NCBI GenBank assembly: GCA_965240325.2
Contig: OZ251252.1
Location: 682,001-746,000, forward strand
Origin: Rebecca billardiae RCC1528
Taxonomy: Eukaryota; Haptophyta
DNA length: 64,000 nt
Direction of reading: 5' to 3'
In this document: positions 41,408-52,498 of the stretch, piece by piece
Layout of the letters: the number at the start of each line of letters is the position of its first letter
Numbering within the stretch: position 1 is the first letter of the stretch
Position numbers and translations under genes: made by a program
The notes under the pieces: model-generated
Told to the model about the DNA's origin: nothing
What the model saw: only the letters and a program-made list of their open reading frames with translations
Databases searched by the model: none

Positions 41408-42607
41408 TCAGCAAAACGCCAGTTCGCTGTTCAGCTTGGCGACCTTCTGGCCCCAGCGCCCATAGTACCTCGGATCCGTTCGTCGCAGGGCGACGGCCGC
41501 CAGGCGCTCCCGTTCTCGCCACTGCGGCGGACGACGCGCTTGCTGCGTGCCTCGCTCAGCCGCTGGCGTGCGACGCCGCTGCTGTTCGGCAAGCCACCAT
41601 TCCTCACCAGCGAGTCGTCGGTTGTTCGCCGCTGCCCGCCGCCCCTTCACTCCAGAGCGCTTGGCCGCAGCAGCGGCAGAGACCTTTGCCAAACGCCGAG
41701 AGTCAGACGGGCTGAGCGACGAGCCCACGCGGAGCATGGCGATCTCGGCGCACTCGGGGCACACCGGGTTGATCTCCTTCGCCACCGTGCGGTACCCTCG
41801 GTCCATGAGCTCGAGGAAGAGCGCCGCCACCTCGCGCCGGCCCTTGTGCGCCACCAGACTCGGAGGCACTGCCATCGCGGGCGCGCCGCGCGTGTGAATC
41901 TCAAAGCTGAGCTCGAGCGGCAGCAAGTGCGTGGGGAGGGTCAGGAGCTCGCGGCGGATCAGATCCCACTCGAAGCCCTCGACGTCGAACTTGAACAGGT
42001 CGATGGGGCGCTCCGTGTGGTTGAGCTCGGCGAGCACCTGCGTGAGCCGCTTGAAGTGCTCCGGCGTGTACGCGCCCAGAGTGTGCGAGTACACGCGGCC
42101 AGTGCGCACGGCGGAGGCGTTGGACGGGAGCTCCCCGATGCACCACGGGTGGAAGTGGAACGTCGTGCCCCGGAGCGCCCGCGACCCCGGCGCGACCGTG
42201 CAGTCGAAGCCGTGCACCTCGCAGCCGTGACGGGAGAAGTCCTCCTCAAAAGTCGCGTCGCCTGCAATGCCCACGCCATACATGACGCATCGGCGCGCGC
42301 CGGGGGAGAGCTCGGGGTCCACGACGCGCTTGCCGTCCTCGTAATCGCGAGGCGTCATGACCAGGGCCCGGTGCAGAGGGAGTGCGATGCTCACGTCGAC
42401 GAATCTGAGCGGGGCGGAATCGTTCAGCCGCTTGGCCGTGACAGCTCGCTCGAGCCTTGCCCGGGCGCGTAGCGCGCAGGCGTCGAGCGCTTCCTCGAGG
42501 ATCGACGCCTGCGAGAAGCGCTGGCCGAGGCTCGAAGCGGCTGTATCGCCCGCAAACGCCTCGCCGAACGCCGCGAATGCCTGAGCGACGACGAGCGCCG
42601 TCGTCAT
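41408..42607 (-). CDS. FkbM-type/Methyltransf_22-like methyltransferase, secreted
   Basis: This 399-residue protein is read from the ATG at 42607, which opens a hydrophobic N-terminus (TTALVVAQAFAAFG). A longer frame adds another hydrophobic segment. SAM-fold features are RRCVMYGVGIAGDATFEEDFSRHGCEVHGFDCTVAPGS (about residues 120-157), the FKFDVEGFEWDLIRRELL block (about 215-232, as in FkbM and Methyltransf_22 proteins) and LLPLELSFEIHTRG. It is likely an O-methyltransferase acting in the secretory pathway, perhaps on glycans (inference). The last 130 residues are basic and low-complexity. Confidence 0.7.
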   Translation of the reverse strand: MTTALVVAQAFAAFGEAFAGDTAASSLGQRFSQASILEEALDACALRARARLERAVTAKRLNDSAPLRFVDVSIALPLHRALVMTPRDYEDGKRVVDPELSPGARRCVMYGVGIAGDATFEEDFSRHGCEVHGFDCTVAPGSRALRGTTFHFHPWCIGELPSNASAVRTGRVYSHTLGAYTPEHFKRLTQVLAELNHTERPIDLFKFDVEGFEWDLIRRELLTLPTHLLPLELSFEIHTRGAPAMAVPPSLVAHKGRREVAALFLELMDRGYRTVAKEINPVCPECAEIAMLRVGSSLSPSDSRRLAKVSAAAAAKRSGVKGRRAAANNRRLAGEEWWLAEQQRRRTPAAERGTQQARRPPQWRERERLAAVALRRTDPRYYGRWGQKVAKLNSELAFC

Positions 42608-42695
42608 CGCCGAGGAGACCGCTATTATGAATACGCGCAGGAAAGGAATCTGAAAGGAATCTGCCCGGCCTCTTGTCCTCGCAGGGACGGTGGCA

Positions 42696-42710
42696 TACAG
42701 TTTACTGTGA
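42696..42710. repeat. Short CAGTTTACT-family end
   Basis: TACAGTTTACTGTGA occurs about 90 bp upstream of the methyltransferase start codon and directly before composite repeat A. Only the outermost bases of the family are present, so this is a weak match. Confidence 0.4.
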
Positions 42711-43905
42711 TAGAGAGTGAGTTGCAGCCGCCGCTGCACGCCGGCGGCAGCTTCACGAATCAGTCGAATCACGACCATCACCTTCAGACGTTGATAGCCG
42801 GGTGCGGACAGCGCGCTGCAGACTCGGCACTCGCTGATGCAGACGACGCCGCCGTGCGCACGTGCCAGCCCTGAGGAGTGAGGACTTCTTTAAAAATGAA
42901 CTGCTCAGATTGATGGTTAGCTGGCAGCCGCAGCGTCATACTAAGTAATAGACTAAGACAGCTGGCGGTCCGGTCATTACATTCGTCAAGGTAGCTGCTG
43001 CCGCCACGGTCCCGAGTGCTGCGGACGCTGGGGCGGGTGGCGGGTGCAGCCTGCGTTGACAACTGCGCAGGGCACGCATCAAGCGCGCGCCCCTACTGTC
43101 TACTGAGCCTCGCACCGTGTATGTAGGGCTGGTGGACGGCCGTACTGAACCGACTTGCAGGCGACGCCCGGTGCGCAGTAATCCAGTCGAGCAACACTGA
43201 TTCGGCGCACCGCCGTCGAGAGTTCGGCAGCAGCAGGGCCAGGCAGCCAGGTGTCAACCGCGCAGGGCACGGCACGCATCAAGCGCGCGCGCCGACTGAG
43301 CCTCGGACCGTAGGGCTGGTGGACGGCCGTAAACACTTGCAGGTGAGGCCCGGTGCGCACATCCAGTCGAGCAACACTGATCGGCGCGCCGCCGTCGAGA
43401 GTTGCAGCAGCAGGGGCAGGCAGCCAGGTGCCAACCGCGCAGGGCATGGCACGCATCAAAACAGTTGCAGGCGAGGCCCGGTGCGCAGATCCAGTCGAGC
43501 AACGCGGACGGCGGCGCGCCACTCCGTCGAGAGATGTAGAGAGTTGCAACCGCCGGGGCAGGTCGTTAGGTGACAACCGCGCAGGACACGCATCAAGCGT
43601 GCGCCTCCTGAGCGCCGGGCAGGAGAGCGGCCGTGATCAGTTGCAAGCGACGCCCGTCGTGCGGATCACTCGATCACTCGTCGAGCCGTCGGGATCACTC
43701 GTCGAGCGTTACAGATCGGTCATCCGGGCACCCGGTCGTGAGGTGCAGGCGAGGTGCAGGTGGAGGACGGCCGTCGACAGTTGCAGGTGACAGGGCGTGA
43801 ACATCTTGCTCACACATCACCCCGACGGTCCACACCCTCGGTCGCAGCCCCGCGGCGCCCGCGGTGGCATCTCGACCTCCCGTCACGGCGGTCAGCCTGG
43901 CCCGA
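42711..43905 (+). repeat. Composite repeat, part A, copy 2
   Basis: A diverged second copy of 34868-36186, with the same order of blocks: AGAGAGTGAGTTGCAGCC start, an array of GATCCAGTCGAGCAAC/GCCGTCGAGAGTTGC units (about 43040-43560), and the CCCCGACGGTCCACACCCT tail. Here parts A and B are separated by about 1.6 kb that includes a hAT MITE. Confidence 0.75.
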
Positions 43906-44034
43906 GCGCCCCCTCTATTTCTTTGGAGCGGGCCCCTCTTGACGAGCGAGTATCATCGCGGTTGCTGTTCAAATATGGGTTGGCGCTGCGCGTCAACTTG
44001 GGCTGGAAACCTGTTTCTGAAACGCATGATGGGC

Positions 44035-44481
44035 CAGGGCTCAAAGATCCGGTGCTCGGTACGCGTACCGGTGCACCGGCGCCGCAGGCGCCGGTGTACC
44101 GGTACACCGGTGCGTGCACCGCGGGGGGGTCCGGGGGGGTGTCCCCCCCGGGGCCCCGCCGGCCCGAGGCGACGAAAAATTTTGGGCCTATTTACTGATA
44201 GAAACAGCCCAATTATTGGACAGAACTATCGGCCGGCGTAGTAGAAGTAGTCGCCTTCCCTGAGAGTGCCAGCAGTGACTCCGACCTCGGACACTGACAA
44301 GTGACAGCTCCGCGTCAGTCGTCCGTATACTCGCGGGTGCTGTGGTCCGGGCGCACACGACCCCTCCCGGACTCTCACCGGTGCGCGGCAGTTTGTGGCG
44401 GTGCATAGTTGCATACCGGTACGCACCGGTACGCACCGGTACGGTATTTACCGGTGTCCGGTGTACCGTCTTGGAGCCCTG
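44035..44481 (+). mobile_element. hAT-type MITE, copy 3
   Basis: A 447-bp copy with both ends intact (CAGGGCTCAAAGA ... CTTGGAGCCCTG). The right flank is ATGATGGC and the left flank ATGATGGGC, that is, an 8-bp duplication with one extra G. It lies inside the interval separating composite repeat parts A and B. The right duplication supplies an ATG that opens only a 35-codon frame. Confidence 0.85.
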
Positions 44482-45521
44482 ATGATGGCACGCCGGGCCG
44501 GTAGCCCGAGCTCGGAATTCCGACGCTGCCAACGGCGCCACAGGGGCGCAGCGGCGGGGCTGACGACGCGCGCGCGTGTGCACGTCTGACCACGAAGTGC
44601 GCGCTGCAATGACTGGCCCGTCCGCAGCACCACGCCCCGCGCTGTGAGGGAGAGTGTGGCCCGCGCCCAAGCGCGAACGCGGGCCGGGCGGCACTCCGCC
44701 GACCTCGCCGGCCGCCGACCAGCCCGCGGCCGCCTGCTGCAGCTCGTGGAACGGCGCAGTCGCGCGCTCGCGCGTGGAGGGCGGACCTGCGCGTATGCGC
44801 CCGCCGGGCTTGCCGCTTCATCCGCTGGCACCGCAGTGCAGGTCGAGCCGTCCGCCGCCCACCGAGCCGGCGCCACGCCTCGCGCTCGTGCTCGAGCTGA
44901 GGCGGCGGCGTGTCGCCCGAGCCGGCGGGGTCGCGCGCGTGCGCGTGGTGGGCAGCCTCGCGCGTGCGCCCGCCGCGCGCCCCGCGTCTCTCGCTTGGCG
45001 CCGCACGCGAGCCGCTCGTCGCGCGACCGAACGAGACGTCAACGCAAGGGCGACCCTTGGAATGGCGTGGGCTCTCCGCCTTGTCGTCCTTCACGGGACG
45101 TCGTCGACGCGAGGCCGCGCGAGGTTGCTCCGATCAAGGGCTCCGATGCTCGTAGTCCAATGCAAGATGATACCCGCGTGCTGCTATCAGCGCGCCCTTT
45201 CGCTCGTGATTGTCTAGCGAGAAAGTGACGGATCGTGCGATCGAATGTGAAGTGTGAACTCGCGACACGACGAAATCCGCCGACAGATGCGATTCGCGCG
45301 AATGTGAGTACGCAAAGCGCCGAACGACGAGCGGTTTTTTACCGAACGAACGACGAGCGGCTTTTGTCATAGCGACCGCGTAAGCGGGTACGCGAATTGT
45401 GCATATGTGACCGACAGACGGGTGAGCCGGGGCGTCAAATAAAGGCCCGCGACGGGCTGGTCCCCAGCGTGAAGTCGTGCCTTTGTTCTCGTGGGTTTCC
45501 AGAATAATGAGCCACCAATTA
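44482..45521. other. Unassigned DNA between MITE copy 3 and repeat B
   Basis: GC-rich to about 45230, then more balanced. Frames at 44644-45228 are open on both strands with Arg/Ala-rich products and no family signal. A short repeated ACGACGAGCGG appears twice near 45325-45360. No gene could be supported. Confidence 0.35.
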
Positions 45522-45925
45522 ACTTGAGTCGCGTCGGCTGTAATCGATCGACGAATACGACCCCTGCGTTGAATACTTGTACCTCGCAGCTGTATATTGA
45601 ACAATACTCATGGCCGCACGGGGCCCAAATAGCGGCAACTCAAGCAGGAAAGGACAAACGCATACCTCACACGTGGATTGGCACTATATCTACTGTCGCA
45701 GCAAATATGTGCGAAGACTGTCCCAACCACGGGTACGCGGGGTAAAAGCCGGCGATCCGCTAGTGACTTTCGGAGTAAAACCCCTCGATCCGCTGACTTT
45801 CGGAGTAAAAAGCGTCGATCCGCTGACTTTTCGTAGGTAAAGTCCGAATTGTGGGCATTTTCGTATTCCGGGCGCACCTGCCGCGCGGATCCACTTTACA
45901 CGATTAAGTAGAGTAGATTTAACGT
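45522..45925 (+). repeat. Composite repeat, part B, copy 2
   Basis: A diverged copy of 36209-36592 with the same GGACAAACGC, GTACGCGGGGTAAAA, tandem CGCTGACTTTCGGAGTAA and CACGATTAAGTAGAGTAGAT blocks. The TATA-like box of copy 1 is lost (CCCAAATAGCGG). It is followed by TTTAACGTGCACACTTGGTT, also seen near 11646. Confidence 0.75.
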
Positions 45926-46447
45926 GCACACTTGGTTAACCGTACAGCGCCGGGAGACTTACGGGAGACTTACTCCACTTTGATAGTCGCTCCCGGGCGC
46001 AAGGCTGGGGCGCACGCGACAAGAATGGGCTCACATTTTGCGTCTCAGAGATCTCCTTCGGACACTCCGCGGGTCGGTTGCGCTCCGCTGCCGCCCGCGC
46101 GCGCTAAAATGATTCATTCTTGAAAATAGGGTTTTCAGTGCACGAAGACCCAAGCGCAGAACATGACTCCGACGGGCAAAAAAAGCAAAATCATAAGGTT
46201 TGCGGACGACTTTCCTAGGCTCTGGAGGGGACGGTGCAGGCAAGTGACGCGGGCGCTCCATGGCCATGTCGGCCGTCGCGGATGGCGTCAATGCACGCCA
46301 CGTGCTCAAGACACATGCTCATTTGCACAAACTTGGGTTGGGCGGGGCGAGACCGCGCTCGCGCAGCCGATCGACACTCAACGACGCTTGTGCGTTGCGG
46401 CTGCTTTGACACAGCGAACGGCAGGGTGCAGACTCGAGATGTGAGGG
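45926..46447. other. 3' flank of the EsV-1-7 gene
   Basis: A short duplicated GGGAGACTTAC (about 45951-45970) is followed by DNA of moderate GC. No gene is recognised. Confidence 0.35.
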
Positions 46448-47996
46448 TCATGCGGGCTTGGACTCGTAGCCAGTGCCCACTGGCGGCAGCCCGCATGCCG
46501 CGCGTACTCGTCCGGACGCGAACTCGTACATCGAGCGGCCATACTGCTGCGCGAGTCGCCGCCCCACGTCACAAGCTCGCCATGGATCGCAGAGCCCGCG
46601 TAATCTCGGCGCTGTACGGTTAAGGCGTACCGTTACTATCAGCGTGGCACGGCGCTCAGCCTCGCCGTCCGCGGCAGCGCCCCAGCGCGTGCCGCCGCCC
46701 AGCGGCGCGGGGACGGCCGCGGCCTCCGCCGCCTCCATCTGCATGGCCAGCCGCAGCACGCGCAGCTGCGATGGGTCGGCCGCCTGCTCGACCAGCCGCA
46801 GCCGCTGCCGCGTGCGCGCGAGCTCCGCGCGCATGCGCTCGGTGGTGGCGCGCTCGGCTGCGAGCTCGGCGGCGGGGACGGGTGCAGAGGCAGCTGCTGT
46901 GCCTGTGGCTGCTGGCTCGAGCAGCTCAGCGACCAGCGGCGCCTCCTCTGCATGCGCAGCACTGCCGCTGCCGCCCTGCACGCCATCTGAAGGGTGTGCT
47001 GCAGAGGCGGGCTGTGCCTCAGCCCTGGCCCCCACAGCATCAGGCGTGCCAGTGGCAGCCTGCGCCCTGGCCCCCATAGCCTCAGGCGTGCCAGTGGCAG
47101 CGTCTCCTCCACTGCTGGCACGGCCCTGCCCACCCGCTGCATCGCACTGGCGTGGGCGGCTGGGCGCCTTTCGAGCACTGGGCGCCTGCTGCCGTGCTGG
47201 CGGCTGCTTGCCACCTCTGCTGCTGCCGCCGTCGTCCCTCCGCTGCCGCTTGCTTGCACCGGATGCGCTGCTGGGTGCTTCTGCCCGCTGCCGCTTGAGC
47301 ATGGTGGCCCCATGGACCATGCCTGGCAGCCTGTGCTCAGCGCAGCGCCGGGCGCACACATCACTGGGCATGCACACCGATGGCTGCTTGGCACAGCCGG
47401 CGTATTCGCACTTGGGGGCCCTCACATCGACCATACCGGCCAGCTTGTGCGTAGCACATAGGCTTGCGCGCGCGTCGCCAGGCATGCCAACGGTTGGCCG
47501 CTTGTGGCAGCCGGCGTGTTCGCATGTGCGGCTCTTTATGTCCACCATGCCGGCCAGCTTGTGCGCGGCGCATCGGCTGGCACGGGCGTCGCCCGGCATG
47601 CCGAAGGATGGCAGCGTGTCACAGCCAGCCTGTTCACATCTGCGACTCACCACGTCGACCATGCCGGCCAGCTTGTGCGCGGCGCATCGGCTGGCACGGG
47701 CGTCGCCTCGCATGCCGAAGGATGGGACCTTGTCACAGCCGGCATGCTCGCACGTGCGGTGCATCACGTCGACCATGCCGGCCAGCTTGTGCGCGGCGCA
47801 TCGGCTCGCGCGGGCAGCGCCCGGCATGCCAAAGGATGGCTGCGTGTCACAGCCAGCATGCTCGCACGTTCTGCTGGTCACATTCACCATGCCGGCCAGC
47901 TTGTGCGCGGCGCATCGGCTCGCGCGGGCAGCGCCCGGCATGCCGAATGACGGGCACTTGTCACAAGCCGGCCCGCACGCACGTCGGAGGCGCCAT
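46448..47996 (-). pseudogene. EsV-1-7 cysteine-repeat protein with frameshift in repeat 1
   Basis: Six tandem 38-residue repeats of exact form C-X4-C-X16-C-X2-H-X12 (for example CEHAGC ... CAAHKLAGMVDV) match the EsV-1-7 repeat known from the brown algal regulator IMMEDIATE UPRIGHT and from phaeovirus EsV-1. A Lys/Arg-rich segment (KRQRAEAP, SKRQRRDD), an Ala-rich region and a coiled-coil (AAERATTERMRAELARTRQRLRLVEQ) follow. The open frame of 497 codons starts only inside repeat 1 (47941). The natural start appears to be the ATG at 47996, from which repeat 1 begins correctly but is broken by one extra base in the AA at 47965-47966. It is either a young pseudogene, an allele with a later start, or a sequencing error. 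Confidence 0.75.
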
Positions 47997-48182
47997 TGCT
48001 CGGACGAGTCGACGAGATGTCGTCGATCCTATTTTCGGCAGTCACGGATGATTTATTCAGATCATCGCGTCAAAAATTAATATCTGCTAGCTTTTATTGC
48101 AGCACAGCAGTCTTCATTCGCATGCGCCGACGGCACGCACCCAATCAGGGCACAGCGCGCGCGCAGCTCGGGCACGGCACGC

Positions 48183-50019
48183 TCAGGCCACCGTCTCCCC
48201 ACCCCACTCCACGCCCCGCCGCCCTGTGCGGCGCCGCTGCTGTCCGCGCGGCGGCGGCGAGGCGCTCGTCGCGTCCAGACGGCGCCGCCGGCCACGCGGC
48301 GCGGCCTGGCCCGCGGCACCGGGCGCCGCGACACCGCCGCCCGGTCCAGACGCGCTGAGCTGCGGCTGCGGGCTGCCCGCCGGCGCCAGTCCCACGGTTG
48401 CCACGCCGATGCCCAGCTCGGAGCGCCGCGCCGCGAGCTCGTCGAGCAGCCGCGCCGCGTACGCCCTGCGCTGCGCGTGGCTGCGGAGCCCCGCCCAGTC
48501 CGAGTGGCGCGCGCGCACCACCGCCCAACCCAGCCGCTCGAGCTGGCGCATCTTCCACAGGTCCGAGCCGCCGAGTTCTGCGCCGCCCGTGTCAGGGTCG
48601 ACGAGGAAGTGGTGAGGCCCGTCGAATTCGACGACCTCGCGCCGCGCCGCGCTCGCCATGTCCGCCATCAGCAGCCCGCTCTCGATCGGCAGCTCCACCT
48701 CGTGCGCCCAGCCCGCGCGGCGCAGCTGCGCCGAGAGCCGCCGCTGACCCCAGGACACATGCACGCCCTCGAGCTGGCGCAGCAGCAGGTGCCGCACGCG
48801 CGCGGCGTCCTGGACGTACTGCGCGTACACAGCGGCGTCGTCGGCGCCCTCGGCGCCCGCCGCGCCCGCCGCGCGCGGCGGCGCGCCGGAGCCGCACCCC
48901 TGCAGCCGCGCGGTCAGCATGGCCTGCCCCACTTTCGTCGAGAACTCGGGGTCAAGCCGCATGTCGAGCGGCAGCGTGGCATAGCGGCGCACGAGCGCCG
49001 AATAAAAAAAGGAAAAATCGGACGGCGCGTGCTCCGCGTGCGCCGAGGAGGCGTCCGCCGCGTGCCACGGCCGCCGCCGCCGCCGCCGCTGCTGCCCGAG
49101 GATGGCGAGCGACCACGTCAGCGTCACCAGCTCCACCGCCGGCATCGAGTGCGCGCGCTCGCGCGCGTGCGCCACGATCTCGTCGACGAGATCGGGCGCG
49201 TGGAGCCCGAATTTGGCGCACGCCTGCACGGCCACGATGAGCAGGTGCGTGTGGACCGTGTGCCCCGCGGGCGGCGGCGCGCGCGCCGCCGCGAGGCGCT
49301 CCGCGAGCTGCGCGGTCGTTGCGCGCAGCAGCTCGCGCGCGTTCACGCGGCACACGGACAGCGCGCGCAGCAGTCGCACGAGCGCGGCCGTTGGCACCAC
49401 GCGCGCGCGCACGGCTTGCAGCACGGGCGCGCGCAGCGCGGCGCACAGCGCGACGGCGGTGGGCCCGGCGCGCACGGCGCGCGTGTACGTGTCCAGCACG
49501 TTGATGCACAGCTCGGCCGGCGGCGGCGGCGGCGCGGCGCTCGCGCCGCGCCGCTCGGTGGCTTGCGCGTGCGCGGCTGCGGCGGCGCCGTCGCCGGCCC
49601 CGCCGTCGCCGCCGCCGCCGACGGCGACAGCGTGTTGCGGCTGCGCTGACTCGCGCGGCGCGTCGCCCTCCGTGTCGCCGTCGGGCGGCGGCGCGCAGCG
49701 CGCGAGCAGCTCGCGCGCCGCCGCCTCGCAGACCACCTCGCTCCGAACCCCCGCCTTCAGGATCAGCCGCGGCACCTGCTGCAACTCGGCGTCGGTGACC
49801 GTGCGCACGCGAGCGGCGAACGCCGCGCCGAGCGCTTCGCACATGTGCGCGCGCTGCACGCGGAGCGCGGAGAGGGCCTCGATGCTCACGGCGAGCGCGG
49901 GCGTGCTCAGCTCGGCCGCGCGCGCGCACAGCGCGCCGGCCAGCACCTCGAGCAGCGGCGCGGCGCGCGGCATCGCGGCGCGCAGGCAGTCCGCCGCGCC
50001 GCGCGGCGCATCGGTCGGT

Positions 50020-50067
<48 letters not shown>

Positions 50068-50951
50068 CCGGGGCTCCGCTGCGCGCGCGCCGCCTCGAGC
50101 GCCATCGACGCCTGCACCCGGTACGCCCACACCACCGTCGCCATCTGCGACGGCGTGAACTCCCCGCAGACGTCCGACGCGAGCGGCGCGAGCGCGTCCA
50201 GAAGCCCCGGCGCCGCATGGCTTACGATCGAGGAGGCCCAGGCCAAGTTGACGATCCGCGCCGCGCCGAGCGCGCGCGCGCGCGCGGCGGTGCTGCCGGG
50301 CGGCGGCGGCGGCGGGCCGTCGTCGAGCGCGGCGGGCGCGTGCGCGGCACTCCCGCCGGCGTCGGCCGCCGCGGTCCGGCCGGCCGGCGCAGTCCGGAGG
50401 CGGGCCTCGAGCAGGCGAGTAATCGTTGAGTAGAGGCGGCGGAGCTGCTGCGCGTCGTCGCCAGGCATGGCGGGCACGGCGCGCGGGCCGACGCGCACGA
50501 GCGCGTAGAGCAGCGCGCACAGCTGCTCCAGCGTGAACCCCGCGCCGCCCTCCTCCTCCAGCCGCTGGCGCAGCCGGTCCCGCAGCTCGGCGAATGGCAG
50601 GCTCTCGGCGAGCGCGGCGCGCTCGGCCGCCGCCGCGGACGCGCCGAGCTGCTCGAGCACCGCGACGAAGTGGCGCGGCTCGAAGTCGGAGAGGTGCGCC
50701 TCGCACGCGCTCAGCAGCCTCCTCCCGCGCAGCCCGACGAGCTCGTCGTCCAGGGTGCTGGCCGGCGCGCCCGCCGGCCAGCTGAGCGCGCGAGCCGGCG
50801 CGCGCGGCGCGCGCGGCGCCGCGAGGCGCGCGAGAGCGGGCGCGCCGCCGCGGTGCGGACGCGCCGCTAGCGATGTAGCGGGCCACGGCCTCGCGCGCAG
50901 CGCGCCGAGTGGCCTCGCCGCGCGGCTCGCGCCGAGCCAAGCGCGCCGCAT
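48183..50951 (-). CDS. RAP-domain organellar RNA-binding protein
   Basis: This 922-residue protein has an Arg/Ala-rich, acid-poor N-terminus (MRRAWLGASRAARPLGALRARPW) typical of a mitochondrial or plastid transit peptide. Helical FASTK/OPR-like repeats fill the middle (RRLLSACEAHLSDFEPRHFVAVLEQLGA; ARIVNLAWASSIVSHAAPGLLDALAPL; PSQMATVVWAYRVQ; MPAVELVTLTWSLAILGQ). The C-terminal RAP domain (about 790-855) reads REVVEFDGPHHFL ... DLWKMRQLERLGWAVVRARHSDWAGL. Such proteins bind organelle transcripts to control processing or translation. It contains an Asp run encoded by (GTC)n on the plus strand (about 50026-50060). It diverges from the epimerase gene, with 220 bp between starts. Confidence 0.85.
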
Positions 50952-51171
50952 CTGCCCGTCGTCGCGCCGCGCATCCAGCCGCGCTTGCTGCCAAAGACGC
51001 GCGCGGCAGGCTGTCGGCGCGCTCGGCTCTCCGGCATGCGCTCCGGGGGGGCCGCCGCGCTGCTGGTCGCTTCCAAAGCAGCACCGGACACGTGGCGCCG
51101 CGCATCAGGCCGCCCTGGCTCATCCGGCCCGGAGCAGCGCCACACGCCCGCACCGACGGCACACACGCGCA
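50952..51171. promoter_or_regulatory. Divergent promoter region (RAP gene / epimerase gene)
   Basis: This 220-bp GC-rich gap separates two genes transcribed away from each other, so both core promoters must lie here or overlap the coding ends. No TATA box is seen. Confidence 0.45.
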
Positions 51172-52498
51172 ATGAAGGTGGTCGTGACGGGCGGCCTGGG
51201 CTTCCTGGGCATGGAGGTGTGCAAGCGGCTGCTGCGCCGCGGCACCGCCTTCTCGCCCGTCGCCAAGGCCGCGCGCGACATCACCGAGCTCACCATCTTC
51301 GACTCGGCGCCGGCCGAGTTGATGCCGGCGGAGGTCGCGGCCGATAGCCGCGTGAAGCTGGTGGGCGGCGCAGTGAGCGAGTCCGGCTGGGTGTCCAAGC
51401 TGGTGGACACGGAGGACATCGCGGTGTTCCACTTCGTCTCGATGATGAGCGGCAACTCCGAGGCCGACTTCGACGCCGCGTGGGACGTGAACGTGCTCGC
51501 GCAGAGGCAGCTGCTGGAGGCGCTGCGCGAACTTCCCACCACGCCGCGCTTCTTCTTCACCTCGTCGACGGCGTCGCTCGGCGCGGACGCGGCGAAGCAG
51601 GGGGCGAACGACCTGACCAAGCTCGTGCCGGAGGGCACGTACGGCTTCACCAAGTCGGTGCGCACGCCCGTCCGCGCCGCGGCGCGCTCCGCACGCGCGC
51701 ATGCGCGCCGCACGCGCCGCGCGCATGCGCGCGCCGCTGACCGCCCGGCGCGCGCGGCGGTGCGCTGCGCACGGGCACGGCGCGCGCGGCGCAGGTGTGC
51801 GAGCTGATGCTCAACGAGTACTCGCGGCGCAGCTTCGTCGACGGCCGCGGGCTCCGCCTCCCCGTCGTGATCGTCCGCCCGGGCGCGCCGAACGCCGCCG
51901 CCACCGGCTGCTACTCCGGCGTAGTGCGTGAGCCTTTGAACGGGGAGATTGCAATCTCGCCGCTGCCGCTCGACCTCGCCGCGCCGGTGACGTCGTACCA
52001 GGTGGCGTGCGACAACATCGTGCAGCTGATGGACGTCGAGGCGGAGGTGCGCGCGCCCGCCCGCCACCCGTCCCTCCGCGCCGCGGGAACGCTCGCGCGT
52101 GCGCAAGCGCGCGCATTCGCGCGCGCGCGAGCGAGCGCGCACGCTGTGTGGCCGGTGGCCACGCCTCACCGCCGCTCCGCCCTGGGCGACCCCGCGCGCC
52201 GCCGCCGGCTGGCGCGCGCGCGCACACGCAGAAGCTCGGCGTCGACCGCATGTTCATGCAGCCCTCGATCTCCACCACCTGCGAGCAGCTCTACGCGAGC
52301 GCGGGCGAGCTCGCGCGCGAGCGCGGCATTTCGCTCGGCGGCGTGGAGGCGCGGGTGGACCCGGTGGCGGCGCGCGTGGTCGGCGGGATGACGCCGTACA
52401 CGGACGGCTCGCGCGCGCTCTCGATCGGGCTGCGCGGCGACGAGAGCACCGCGTCGATCGTGCGCATGTACGCCGACGACAACCTCGCCCGAGCGTAG
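51172..52498 (+). CDS. NAD-dependent epimerase, D-erythronate dehydrogenase-like
   Basis: Model: exons 51172-51657, 51795-52046 and 52232-52498, giving 334 residues; both introns are GTGCGC...CAG. It is an extended short-chain dehydrogenase of the DenD type. It has MKVVVTGGLGFLGMEV (GxxGxxG), VFHFVSMMSGNSEADFDAAWDVNV, the active-site Ser in FFFTSSTASLG, YGFTK (YxxxK, residues 157-161), and the family signature NEYSRRSFVDGRGLRLPVVIVRPGAPNAAATGCYSGVVREPL. Bacterial DenD oxidises D-erythronate; the algal substrate is not known. A GAGATTGCAATCTC palindrome lies in exon 2 (51945-51958) and encodes GEIAIS. Confidence 0.85.
51945..51958. repeat. GAGATTGCAATCTC palindrome in epimerase exon
   Basis: A perfect 14-bp palindrome in exon 2, identical to those at 57309-57322 and 61548-61561. 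Here it reads as Glu-Ile-Ala-Ile-Ser. Confidence 0.9.

Noticed and set aside
49102-50433. 443-codon plus-strand frame opposite the RAP-domain gene
   Set aside because: It is antisense to a gene with transit peptide, helical repeats and a RAP domain, and has a Ser/Ala/Arg low-complexity product.
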